A DNA stretch of 64,000 bases from positions 3,385,339 through 3,449,338 of the forward strand of contig NZ_DS544873.1 of assembly GCF_000154725.1 (NCBI RefSeq), read 5' to 3'. The position numbers were made by a program, and so were the translations under genes. Under the pieces are notes generated by a model that worked only from the letters and a program-made list of their open reading frames with translations, did no database searches and was not told where the DNA came from. This DNA is from Kordia algicida OT-1. GTDB taxonomy: Bacteria; Bacteroidota; Bacteroidia; Flavobacteriales; Flavobacteriaceae. Below, one piece after another: positions 34,248 through 42,321 of this stretch (positions within the stretch are counted from its first letter, which is position 1; the number at the start of each line of letters is the position of its first letter).

Positions 34248-34277
34248 AAAAGGTCTAGTAAATTACTAGACCTTTTT
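34248..34277 (+). terminator. Terminator after lanA1
   Basis: AAAAGGTCTAGTA and TACTAGACCTTTT form a 13-bp stem with a T run. Confidence 0.9.
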
Positions 34278-34385
34278 TATTTTCTATCCTTTACACGAAA
34301 GCAATTACCTTTCATCCTACTTATTTTTTTTCTCCACAGAAAACCGTTATACTTGTATATTCCCAATTACCTTAATATTTTAAGA

Positions 34386-36098
34386 ATGTATCCTAAAAAA
34401 TCTTCTTACCCAACATGCTATTACATAGTTGTTGTCATCCTTTTTTGCTGTTCGCTTTCGCTGAATGCACAAACCGATTCACTACAAGAAAAATCGTATG
34501 AGGAGTTGATAACACTTTTTGAGACTACTTTACGGAAAGATGCTATAAAAGCGAAAGTGTATGCTGAAAAATCATATCAATTAGCTAAGGAAGAAAATAA
34601 TTTAGAAAAAAAAGCGCTGGCAAAATATAGCATTGCCCACGCCAACTATACTATTGCAGCATATACATTATCAATTGAAAACCTTAATGATGTTATTAAA
34701 ATTGCTGAAGAACTCAACGACAATATATTATTATTTAGAAGTCATAATTTAAAGGGAAACAATCTATGTGATCTCAATAAAAATAGTGAGGGTTTTGAAG
34801 CCTATAAAGAAGCTAGGAAATATGCAAGGCTTACGAAAAATCCAATACATATATCTACGGTCAACATTAATATAGCGCTTATAAAAAAGGTGCATAAAGA
34901 TTACCAAGAATCAATTAATATTTTACTAGAAAATTTAAAGCTTTTAGGAACATTAGATACTGAAAGCAGAGAAAAAACATACAATAAACGAATCATTTTA
35001 TCACAGCTTGCAGATACATATCTTAGGATTAGTCAACCAAAAAAAGCTGACTATTATAACGATTTAGCTTTAGAAATATCTCCTAAAAAACAATTTCCAA
35101 ATGCCTATTATTGGGCTTTATCAAATAAAAGTATTATTCACTATCAAAATAAAAATTATAAACAAAGTATTGATATTTGTAAACAAATAGAAACATATTA
35201 TTTAAGTACAAATGAGCTTCCCAATTTAACAACGCCATATTTTTACATTGGAAAAAACTCTTATGAATTGAAAGAGTTTCATCAAGCTATAAAATATTTA
35301 GAAAAAGTAATTACTATTTCCGATGAATTCAAGTTAGATTTTTCAGAAGAAAAAGAAGTATATAAGTATTTACAATGGTCAAATTCAGAAATAGGAAATC
35401 ATAAAAAAGCCACTGAATATTCTAAGAAATTCTATGAATTAGATAAGATAAACGACAGTCTTGATATTTCTCTAAACAACCGAATTCATAAAGAGCATGA
35501 TATTATTCCTTTGCAAGAAGAAATTGACTCTTTAGATAAAAATACCAAATATTTATATATCATTTCGACTATTCTAATCATATTCCTTATTGGGTTCTTT
35601 ATTTGGTTTAAGCAAAAGCAACAACGCAATAAAAAACGTTTTCAAGAATTATTAGTTACCATTGAAAAACTAGAACAACCGAAAGAGAAAATAATTCCTG
35701 AGGTTGTTGTGAAGGAAACTTCCAATACAGTCACTGATGAAAATGCACTGCAGATTTTAAAAGATTTGGAGAAATTTGAAGCAAAAGAATTGTACTTACG
35801 ACAAGATTGTACACTGAGTTATGTTGCTAAGAAATTAAAAACAAATACAAGTTATTTATCAAACGTAATTAATACGTACAAAGAAAAATCATTTAAAACC
35901 TACCTTTCAGAATTACGAATCAATGCTGCCTTAATACAACTGAAAAATGATCCTAAATTACGTTCGTATACCATTAAAGCCATTGCAGAAGAATTCGGTT
36001 TTAAGCGTTCAGAAACCTTTTCAAGAGCCTTTAAAGCGCAAACAGACATGTACCCATCATATTACATAAAAAGCCTTCAAAATCAGAAAGATACATAA
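34386..36098 (+). CDS. TPR-containing membrane regulator with AraC-type HTH domain
   Basis: A 570-residue regulator with a signal or anchor (about 10-30), TPR repeats (about 50-390), a transmembrane helix (about 404-422, YLYIISTILIIFLIGFFIWF) and a C-terminal AraC-type helix-turn-helix (about 480-565). The HTH contains QDCTLSYVAKKLKTNTSYLSNVINTYKEKSFKTYL and AIAEEFGFKRSETFSRAFKAQTDMYPSYY. The sensor faces the periplasm while the HTH is cytosolic. It sits among the lanthipeptide precursor genes and may control them in response to an extracytoplasmic signal. The ATG at 34386 is preferred to an upstream in-frame TTG. Confidence 0.9.
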   Translation: MYPKKSSYPTCYYIVVVILFCCSLSLNAQTDSLQEKSYEELITLFETTLRKDAIKAKVYAEKSYQLAKEENNLEKKALAKYSIAHANYTIAAYTLSIENLNDVIKIAEELNDNILLFRSHNLKGNNLCDLNKNSEGFEAYKEARKYARLTKNPIHISTVNINIALIKKVHKDYQESINILLENLKLLGTLDTESREKTYNKRIILSQLADTYLRISQPKKADYYNDLALEISPKKQFPNAYYWALSNKSIIHYQNKNYKQSIDICKQIETYYLSTNELPNLTTPYFYIGKNSYELKEFHQAIKYLEKVITISDEFKLDFSEEKEVYKYLQWSNSEIGNHKKATEYSKKFYELDKINDSLDISLNNRIHKEHDIIPLQEEIDSLDKNTKYLYIISTILIIFLIGFFIWFKQKQQRNKKRFQELLVTIEKLEQPKEKIIPEVVVKETSNTVTDENALQILKDLEKFEAKELYLRQDCTLSYVAKKLKTNTSYLSNVINTYKEKSFKTYLSELRINAALIQLKNDPKLRSYTIKAIAEEFGFKRSETFSRAFKAQTDMYPSYYIKSLQNQKDT

Positions 36099-36187
36099 GT
36101 GACGTTTTATAAAATATCACTTATACTTTTTAAATAGTTGCCTTTTTTTTTAGACATTTAACTCGTTAAACTAAAACAAAGATTATT

Positions 36188-36421
36188 ATGAAATCACTAA
36201 AACTGAAAAAAGTAAAAATTTCAAGAATAGGAAATCCCCATATCCTATTTGGAGGAGCATCAAACGATAATGGTTGCACAACTGCGCCACCACCGCCACC
36301 TCTTACATTAAATATAGAATGTATTAAGTCAATGCATAATGAATGTGATACAGTAACTAATACTACTGGTGGACAGAGAACAAGTGGTAGATTTAGTGGT
36401 GGTACAGACGACGGAGAGTAA
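36188..36421 (+). CDS. Lanthipeptide-like precursor A2, 77 residues
   Basis: The leader MKSLKLKKVKISRIGNPHIL ends in FGG. The core of about 54 residues has a run of five Pro (APPPPPL), three Cys, and several Thr/Ser (CTTAP, SMHNECDTVTNTTGG, RTSGRFSGGT). It lacks the clear L-x-L-A-K-x-x-I pattern of A1 and A3 but has the basic leader and GG of Bacteroidota natural-product precursors. It may be modified by the same LanB/LanC set or be an unmodified or differently modified peptide. A strong terminator follows. Confidence 0.75.
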   Translation: MKSLKLKKVKISRIGNPHILFGGASNDNGCTTAPPPPPLTLNIECIKSMHNECDTVTNTTGGQRTSGRFSGGTDDGE

Positions 36422-36442
36422 AACAAAATCACCAATAATTTC

Positions 36443-36475
36443 AAAAAGTCTTTAGCAATCCACTAAAGACTTTTT
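36443..36475 (+). terminator. Terminator after precursor A2
   Basis: AAAAAGTCTTTAG and CTAAAGACTTTTT form a 13-bp stem with a T run. Confidence 0.9.
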
Positions 36476-36587
36476 TTGTTAATTAACAATTCCTTAAGCG
36501 TTATGTATGAGTTTGTTCTGTATATTTAAAGTTATTATTCCTCAAATTCCTAATGATGTATTTTTTATTAACTAAAAAAATTAAATC

Positions 36588-36863
36588 ATGAAAAAACAAA
36601 AATTAGGATTAAACAAACTGAACTTAGCAAAGTCAAAAATTGCAGAATTAAATTCGCATAATGCAAAAGGTGGTTGGAATACAGCATCTACAAATCCAGA
36701 TTGTCTTGCTACAGGTATTTATGATGGTTGTGAAGTAACAGGCAACTGCAATACTGCAAATCATTGTGGAAATACCAATAATGGTTGCCAAACCAACGGA
36801 TGCTCTAATGGTTGCGGAAACACACAAACACGAGAAATTATTTCCTGCTACGAAGCATGTTAA
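36588..36863 (+). CDS. lanA: Cys-rich lanthipeptide precursor A3, 91 residues
   Basis: The leader, with KLNLAKSKIAEL and ending HNAKGG, closely matches A1. The core of about 62 residues is unusually Cys- and Asn-rich: nine Cys in a spaced series (NPDC, YDGC, TGNC, NHC, NNGC, TNGC, SNGC, IISC, YEAC) with many Thr and Ser. It could hold several lanthionine rings. It starts about 165 bases after A2 and is followed by its own terminator, so the precursors are probably expressed separately. Confidence 0.85.
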   Translation: MKKQKLGLNKLNLAKSKIAELNSHNAKGGWNTASTNPDCLATGIYDGCEVTGNCNTANHCGNTNNGCQTNGCSNGCGNTQTREIISCYEAC

Positions 36864-36876
36864 AAATGAATCATAT

Positions 36877-36911
36877 AAAATCCTTTCAGGCTAACTTCCT
36901 GAAAGGATTTT
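36877..36911 (+). terminator. Terminator after precursor A3
   Basis: AAAATCCTTTCAGG and CCTGAAAGGATTTT form a 14-bp stem. Confidence 0.85.
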
Positions 36912-36951
36912 TATAATGAAAAAAAAGAATGTAAACATTGTTATATTATTA

Positions 36952-38310
36952 CTATTTTCTACTAAAAACTTCTCGTAACTGATAGAAAATACGTTGCATT
37001 ACGGTCAATTCTTCTACGACAATTTCTGCGGCACCTTCCATTTCTTGTTTAAAATCAATAGACTTTTCAAAAGAACTTTCTAATGATTTTACCTTTAAAT
37101 ATGCCACATACATTGGCGGTCCACCTTGCGGATTTAATTGTGGTACTCCAGAAATATTGATAATTTCTCCCGATAAACTTCCCCATTCTTGGTATGGATA
37201 ACTATCTAATTTGATAATTACGCTTTGACCAACTTCAATTTTTCCTGAATTCTGCACAGGAAACGATACACGCCCAATAATGCCTTCTATTTCATCTGGA
37301 ATTACAGTAAATAAGTCCTGTCCTACATTTACATTTTGGTACTTTGACCAAATGTCAAAAACAGTTACTTCTCCTTGTATAGGCGATTTTAGTACAAATT
37401 GCTGTTCCCATTGTAAAATTTGATTCTCTAAATCTTGTTTGGCTTGTTCTAAATTTTGATCTGTAGAAATTTCAGAACTTTTGTCACCAACTGAAGCCTG
37501 ACGTAAGTTGTTTTGTAATGTTAATATAGAACTTTCATCGTTTTCAATACTCGCCAACAAACCTTCATACGCACGTTGCGCTCCTAAATATAAATTTTCT
37601 TGATCTTTAAATTCTCGTTCAGATACGCTCTGACGTGAAAACAATCGCTTAAACTTTTCATAACGCTTTTTTGAGTTTTCCAGCTCAGATTTGTAATAAT
37701 CCAACTGATTTTTACTATTTCGTAACCTATTGCGAACTCTCCCCAATTGCAAACTTATATTCGCCGCCTGATTTTTATCTTCACTAAAGGTTGTGTAGTT
37801 TAAATATGTAAGATATTGTGCTCTAAACGCATTATAAACCGACTGTATTGGTCCTAATTTTAATTTTGTTGGAAATGTATAGTTTAAAGAATCAAAATCA
37901 TTCTGATTAGGTTTAAAGTCTTTTAATTTTTTCTTCAACAATTGTACATCTTCAAAATTTGCTGTGTTTTCAATAACTGCCAACACTTGATCGGCTTCTA
38001 CTTTTTGTCCAGCTTCTACAAAAATACTGGTTAATTTTCCAGAGGTTTTTGCCGTTAAATGCGCAGGCGGATTTTCAGAAGTAATCGTTACTCTTGCACG
38101 AATGATATCGTTGTAACTCAGTAAGGACGATCCGACCAAAAACAGAATAATAATGACAAATACAACCGAAATTCCCCATTGAATTACCCAATTCGGAGCT
38201 TGGCCAAGGATTTCCTTTACCTGATCGGAACGTTCGTCAAGATCATTAATCTTCTTGCGTCTTTCTTCCTTTTTTTCTTCTTCTTTTTTCTCGTCTTTCT
38301 TCTTTGCCAT
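36952..38310 (-). CDS. HlyD family membrane fusion protein (export adaptor)
   Basis: A 452-residue adaptor with a charged N-terminus rich in Lys and Glu, one transmembrane helix (about 42-66), a barrel-like lipoyl/biotinyl region (GKLTSIFVEAGQKVEADQVLAVIENT), a long coiled-coil hairpin (about 110-310) and a second barrel half (SPIQGEVTVFDIWSKYQNVNVGQDLFTVIP). It bridges the ABC transporter encoded immediately upstream to the outer membrane. The ABC gene's stop is one base from this start. No TolC-like gene is visible here. Confidence 0.93.
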   Translation of the reverse strand: MAKKKDEKKEEEKKEERRKKINDLDERSDQVKEILGQAPNWVIQWGISVVFVIIILFLVGSSLLSYNDIIRARVTITSENPPAHLTAKTSGKLTSIFVEAGQKVEADQVLAVIENTANFEDVQLLKKKLKDFKPNQNDFDSLNYTFPTKLKLGPIQSVYNAFRAQYLTYLNYTTFSEDKNQAANISLQLGRVRNRLRNSKNQLDYYKSELENSKKRYEKFKRLFSRQSVSEREFKDQENLYLGAQRAYEGLLASIENDESSILTLQNNLRQASVGDKSSEISTDQNLEQAKQDLENQILQWEQQFVLKSPIQGEVTVFDIWSKYQNVNVGQDLFTVIPDEIEGIIGRVSFPVQNSGKIEVGQSVIIKLDSYPYQEWGSLSGEIINISGVPQLNPQGGPPMYVAYLKVKSLESSFEKSIDFKQEMEGAAEIVVEELTVMQRIFYQLREVFSRK

Positions 38311-38311
38311 A

Positions 38312-40519
38312 TTAGTTTCCTAGCTCTAATTGATTTTTTACTAACGTATAATATGATCCGCGTTTTGCGGTTAATTCTTCATGGTTTCCTAATTCGATAA
38401 TTTTTCCTTTGTCAAGTACAATAATTTGGTCTGCATTTTTTACAGTACTCAAACGGTGCGCAACAACAACAACGGTTTTTCCTTTGTAGAATTCCTGTAG
38501 GTTTTCCATAATTACCTTTTCGTTATTCGCATCCAAAGCACTGGTTGCTTCGTCAAAGAAAATATACTTCGGATCTTTGTAAACCGAACGTGCAATGAGA
38601 ATACGTTGTTTTTGTCCTCCAGAAACATTTACACCACTTGATCCAATTTTAGTATTATATCCTGATGGCAATTCTTCGATAAAATCTTCAATATTGGCAA
38701 CTTTTACTGCGTGAATCAAACGTTGTTTGTCAATAATTCCTTCTGAATCAGATTCTGTAATATTTCTTGCAATCGTATCGCCGAATAAGAAACCATCTTG
38801 CATTACTGAACCGCAGGATTTACGCCAAGTTTTAGTACTAATGTCGCCCAATTTATGCGGACCAATGTGAATAGAACCTTCATTAAAGTCGTAGAATTTC
38901 AACAATAACTTAATCAATGTTGTTTTTCCACTTCCACTCGCTCCCACAATTGCGGTTACTTTTCCTTCTGGAATATCAACTGTAATATCATCTAAAATTA
39001 ATGGCGAACTTTTTCCACCGTAACGGAAACTTGCATTGGTCAATTTGATGGTTTTATCTGCTGGTAATTCTTTAATATTATCTTCAAAACGATCTTCTTC
39101 ATCATCTTTATTGTGAATTTCAGACAAACGTTCCAAACTAATTTTTGCATCTTGTCCAGATTGAATAAATGTGATAAAGTTGTTAATTGGCATGTTTAAT
39201 TGTCCAATGATATACTGAACTGAAAGCATCATACCCAACGTAAATAATGGATCGTCAATAACGGAAGTCGCCGCAATGTAGGTAATGATAATATTTTTTA
39301 ATTCGTTGATAAATCGTCCTCCTGTATTTTGTGTTTGCGAAAGCGCTAAACCTTTAATCGAAATTTTAAATAAACGCACTTGAATTGCTTCCCATTCCCA
39401 ACGTCTTCTACGTTCAGAACCATTCAATTTTATTTCCTGCATTCCAGAAATCAACTGATACAAACTACTTTGATTGTCGGAAGATTGGTCAAATCGTTTG
39501 TAATCAAGTTCGGCTCTCTTTTTCATAAACAGCAACGTCCAACCAATATACAAAGCTGAACCAATAAAGAATATGGCGAAAATTTGCATGTTGTAATATG
39601 CTAATACGGCTCCAAAAATAATCATGTTAAACGCCGAGAAAAGTGTATTTAATGTAGTTGACGATAGAAAACTCTGAATCCTATTGTGATCGTAAATACG
39701 CTGAATGATATCTCCTGTATTTTTCGAATCAAAAAATGCAATTGGCAAACGCATCAGCTTGATTAAGAAATCTGAGATCAAATTAATATTAATCCGGCTC
39801 GTCATGTGGAGTAAAATCCAACCTCGAATCAGTTCGACAGTAGTTTGCGATATAAACAGTGTTAATTGCGCAATTAATATCAGGAATACAAAGTTTTTGT
39901 TCTGATAATTAATACCATAATCCACTACAGATTGGGTTAAAAACGGAAATATCAATTGCAACAAACTCCCTACAATAAGTCCCAACACCAACTGCATGAT
40001 GTATTTTTTGTAAGGCTTAAAATACCAGAATAGAAACTTAAATCCGTATTCTTTCTTTTCTTCCTTCTCCATTTCGTAAAACTCTGGAGTTGGCTCTAAA
40101 AGCAGTAAATATCCTTCCGCAGTATCTGGATCAGCAGTATTTCCTATCCAACCTTTTAAGAAGTCTTCTTTAGAATATTTTACCAATCCATGCGCAGGAT
40201 CGGCAACATACACTTTATTTCTTTTTATTTTATATACGACCACAAAGTGACGCTGTCTCCAATGCGCAATACACGGATACGGAACTTCGTCAACTAAGGT
40301 TTTATAATCGACACTTACTGCCAATGTATGCAAGCCAATTTCTTCAGCAGCTTCAGCAATTCCTCCTAAGGAAACACCTTCTCGGGTAATGTTTGCTTTT
40401 CTTCGTAGAAAATCAATTGTATATGCGCGTCCAAAATGTTTTGCTACCATACGCAAACATGTAGGTCCACAATCCATTTGGTCTAACTGCCTGTAAAAAG
40501 GAAATTCTCTCTTTATCAT
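38312..40519 (-). CDS. C39 peptidase-containing ABC exporter (LanT-like)
   Basis: A 735-residue exporter. The N-terminal C39 peptidase has Cys17 in QLDQMDCGPTCLRMVAKHFG, His91 in QRHFVVVYKI and Asp107 in YVADPAHG. Six or so membrane helices (about 170-470) follow, then a nucleotide-binding domain with IVGASGSGKTTLI, the signature VSGGQKQRI and Walker B YIFFDEATSALD. It is expected to cut after the double glycine of the precursor leaders and export the cores. Its presence with class I enzymes and the GG leaders is what makes this cluster a hybrid. It is divergent from the AAA ATPase gene. Confidence 0.95.
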   Translation of the reverse strand: MIKREFPFYRQLDQMDCGPTCLRMVAKHFGRAYTIDFLRRKANITREGVSLGGIAEAAEEIGLHTLAVSVDYKTLVDEVPYPCIAHWRQRHFVVVYKIKRNKVYVADPAHGLVKYSKEDFLKGWIGNTADPDTAEGYLLLLEPTPEFYEMEKEEKKEYGFKFLFWYFKPYKKYIMQLVLGLIVGSLLQLIFPFLTQSVVDYGINYQNKNFVFLILIAQLTLFISQTTVELIRGWILLHMTSRININLISDFLIKLMRLPIAFFDSKNTGDIIQRIYDHNRIQSFLSSTTLNTLFSAFNMIIFGAVLAYYNMQIFAIFFIGSALYIGWTLLFMKKRAELDYKRFDQSSDNQSSLYQLISGMQEIKLNGSERRRRWEWEAIQVRLFKISIKGLALSQTQNTGGRFINELKNIIITYIAATSVIDDPLFTLGMMLSVQYIIGQLNMPINNFITFIQSGQDAKISLERLSEIHNKDDEEDRFEDNIKELPADKTIKLTNASFRYGGKSSPLILDDITVDIPEGKVTAIVGASGSGKTTLIKLLLKFYDFNEGSIHIGPHKLGDISTKTWRKSCGSVMQDGFLFGDTIARNITESDSEGIIDKQRLIHAVKVANIEDFIEELPSGYNTKIGSSGVNVSGGQKQRILIARSVYKDPKYIFFDEATSALDANNEKVIMENLQEFYKGKTVVVVAHRLSTVKNADQIIVLDKGKIIELGNHEELTAKRGSYYTLVKNQLELGN

Positions 40520-40822
40520 TAACTTTCTTTATCGTGTAATTTATACTTAATCGATGTTGTAAAAAGACGCACTAAACAGCTGATCTTTTTATGTTTGAAG
40601 AATCATTTAAGCAACTAATTATTGTTTTTAACAGTTCATGCGGTATTTACGATGATTCTTCTAAAATTCATGTTTTTTCAATAAAAAAATTATCATTTAT
40701 GAGAAAAACACGTACAAATATATACTTTTATTTCATCTAGCCAAAACAAAAAACATCTTTTTGTACGATATTTTCGTATAAAATGATATATTTGTAATGC
40801 AGAACCTAAAAAAATTACCTAA
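40520..40822. other. Intergenic region between LanT and the AAA ATPase
   Basis: It holds a 10-base inverted pair (GAAGAATCAT at 40597-40606, ATGATTCTTC at 40652-40661) and, near the ATPase, a strong promoter. No gene is seen. Confidence 0.4.
40760..40794 (+). promoter_or_regulatory. Promoter of the AAA ATPase gene
   Basis: TTTG (40760-40763) and TATATTTG (40787-40794), 23 bases apart, match the TTTG/TAnnTTTG pattern. The start codon follows 29 bases later. Confidence 0.6.
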
Positions 40823-42109
40823 ATGCTCGTAAAATTCACAGTAGAAAACTATTTATCTTTTAAAAATAGAACCTCTATTGATTTGACAGCTACTTCACTT
40901 ACCGAATTGCGAAGTACCAATCTTTATGATGCGCCATTGAAAAATTTGACGCTTTTAAAAAGTATGATTGTTTACGGAGCAAATTCTAACGGTAAGAGTA
41001 ATTTATTTAAGGCCATCAACTTTGCGCGAAAGTTTATCATTAATTCTTCTAAAAACTCGCAAGCAGATGAAGCTATAGAAGTGCAACCTTTCTGCTTGTC
41101 TGTTGAAACCATTGAAAATCCTAGTTTTTTTGAGTTTATATTTATTCATGAAAGTGTAAAATACCGATACGGTTTTGAAGTAGATGAAGAACAAATTCAC
41201 AAAGAATGGTTGTACATGACCACAAAGAATAAAGAACAACTTTTGTTTGAACGAGCGCTGCAAGATATCAGCATTACTAAAAAATATGATGCTGCAAGCA
41301 CAAATCTGACTTCAATTACACGAAAAAATGCGTTGTTTTTATCGGTTTGTGCACAATTCAATATTCCTGTGGCGATGTCTATTTTAAAAGCATTGAACAA
41401 TGTGCAATATATTTCTGGAATGCAAGATCGGTTTACAATCAATTTTACGATTGACATGATGGACGATCCTGAAAAGAAAAAATATATTGATAATTTTATT
41501 GCTGGTGCCGATTTAGGATTTACCGAAACGAAAGTAGAACGTTTTAAACTTACAGAAGAAATTTTGGAGAAAGGAAACGTTCCGAAGGAAATTAGAAAAA
41601 TGATTTTAGAATCGGATGAGGAAAATGTTGTGGTAAGTACAAAACATCCTATTTATGATGAAAACAACGAAGAAATAGACACTATTTACTTTAATTTATT
41701 TGTGAATGAATCGTTAGGTACGGGAAAATACGTGGCGCTTTCGGGTCCAATTATAGATACATTATTACACGGAAAAACACTGATTATTGATGAGTTTGAC
41801 GCACAATTACATCCACATTTAAGTAAATCTATTGTAGAGTTGTTCAACTCTAAAGAGAACAATCCGCATGGTGCGCAATTGATTTTTGCTTCGCACAATT
41901 CTTCATTAATCAATTCAAAACGAAAACTTTTTAGACGCGATCAAATTATTATTGCTGAAAAAGATCAGTACGGCGTTACTTCACTAGAATCGTTGTACGA
42001 CAAAAAAATCCGCAAAGATGCTTCTTTCGAAAAAGACTATCTCGAAGGAAAGTATGATGGAATTCCTGATTTGAAAATTGATGATAATTTTCGTTTGTTT
42101 GATGCGTAA
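40823..42109 (+). CDS. RloA/AAA15-type ATPase, apparently without its usual partner
   Basis: A 428-residue ATPase of the AAA15/OLD-related group. It has the N-terminal VENYLSFKNR, the P-loop YGANSNGKSNLF, and at the C-terminus the Walker B and switch region TLIIDEFDAQLHPHLSKSIVELF followed by LIFASHNSSLI. Such proteins often form a defence operon with RloB, but no RloB-like gene follows: the 200 bases after the stop contain only a terminator. It lies between the lanthipeptide export genes and the starch-use locus and has its own promoter. Confidence 0.88.
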   Translation: MLVKFTVENYLSFKNRTSIDLTATSLTELRSTNLYDAPLKNLTLLKSMIVYGANSNGKSNLFKAINFARKFIINSSKNSQADEAIEVQPFCLSVETIENPSFFEFIFIHESVKYRYGFEVDEEQIHKEWLYMTTKNKEQLLFERALQDISITKKYDAASTNLTSITRKNALFLSVCAQFNIPVAMSILKALNNVQYISGMQDRFTINFTIDMMDDPEKKKYIDNFIAGADLGFTETKVERFKLTEEILEKGNVPKEIRKMILESDEENVVVSTKHPIYDENNEEIDTIYFNLFVNESLGTGKYVALSGPIIDTLLHGKTLIIDEFDAQLHPHLSKSIVELFNSKENNPHGAQLIFASHNSSLINSKRKLFRRDQIIIAEKDQYGVTSLESLYDKKIRKDASFEKDYLEGKYDGIPDLKIDDNFRLFDA

Positions 42110-42195
42110 ACTTTTCGCTTTCGCGAGAACATTCAAAACACGATTTACATTGCTATATACACTTTTATTCTACCAGTAAAAGCAACTATAACAAC

Positions 42196-42225
42196 AAAAA
42201 GGTCGCTATTACTAGCGACCTTTTT
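42196..42225. terminator. Terminator after the AAA ATPase gene
   Basis: AAAAAGGTCGCT and AGCGACCTTTTT form a 12-bp stem with a T run; it also could serve the convergent amylase. Confidence 0.85.
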
Positions 42226-42321
42226 TAAAAACATTTTCTTCTTATTTTATTGATAATACACAAGCTACGAACAAGTTTAGTCAAATAATAATATAGCCGA
42301 TTCATTCATTAGAAAAAAATG

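Noticed and set aside
36166-36444. Minus-strand ORF opposite precursor A2
   Set aside because: It is the antisense of a small GG-leader gene and shows only the translated complement of its Pro-rich core; the plus strand has a good leader and terminator.
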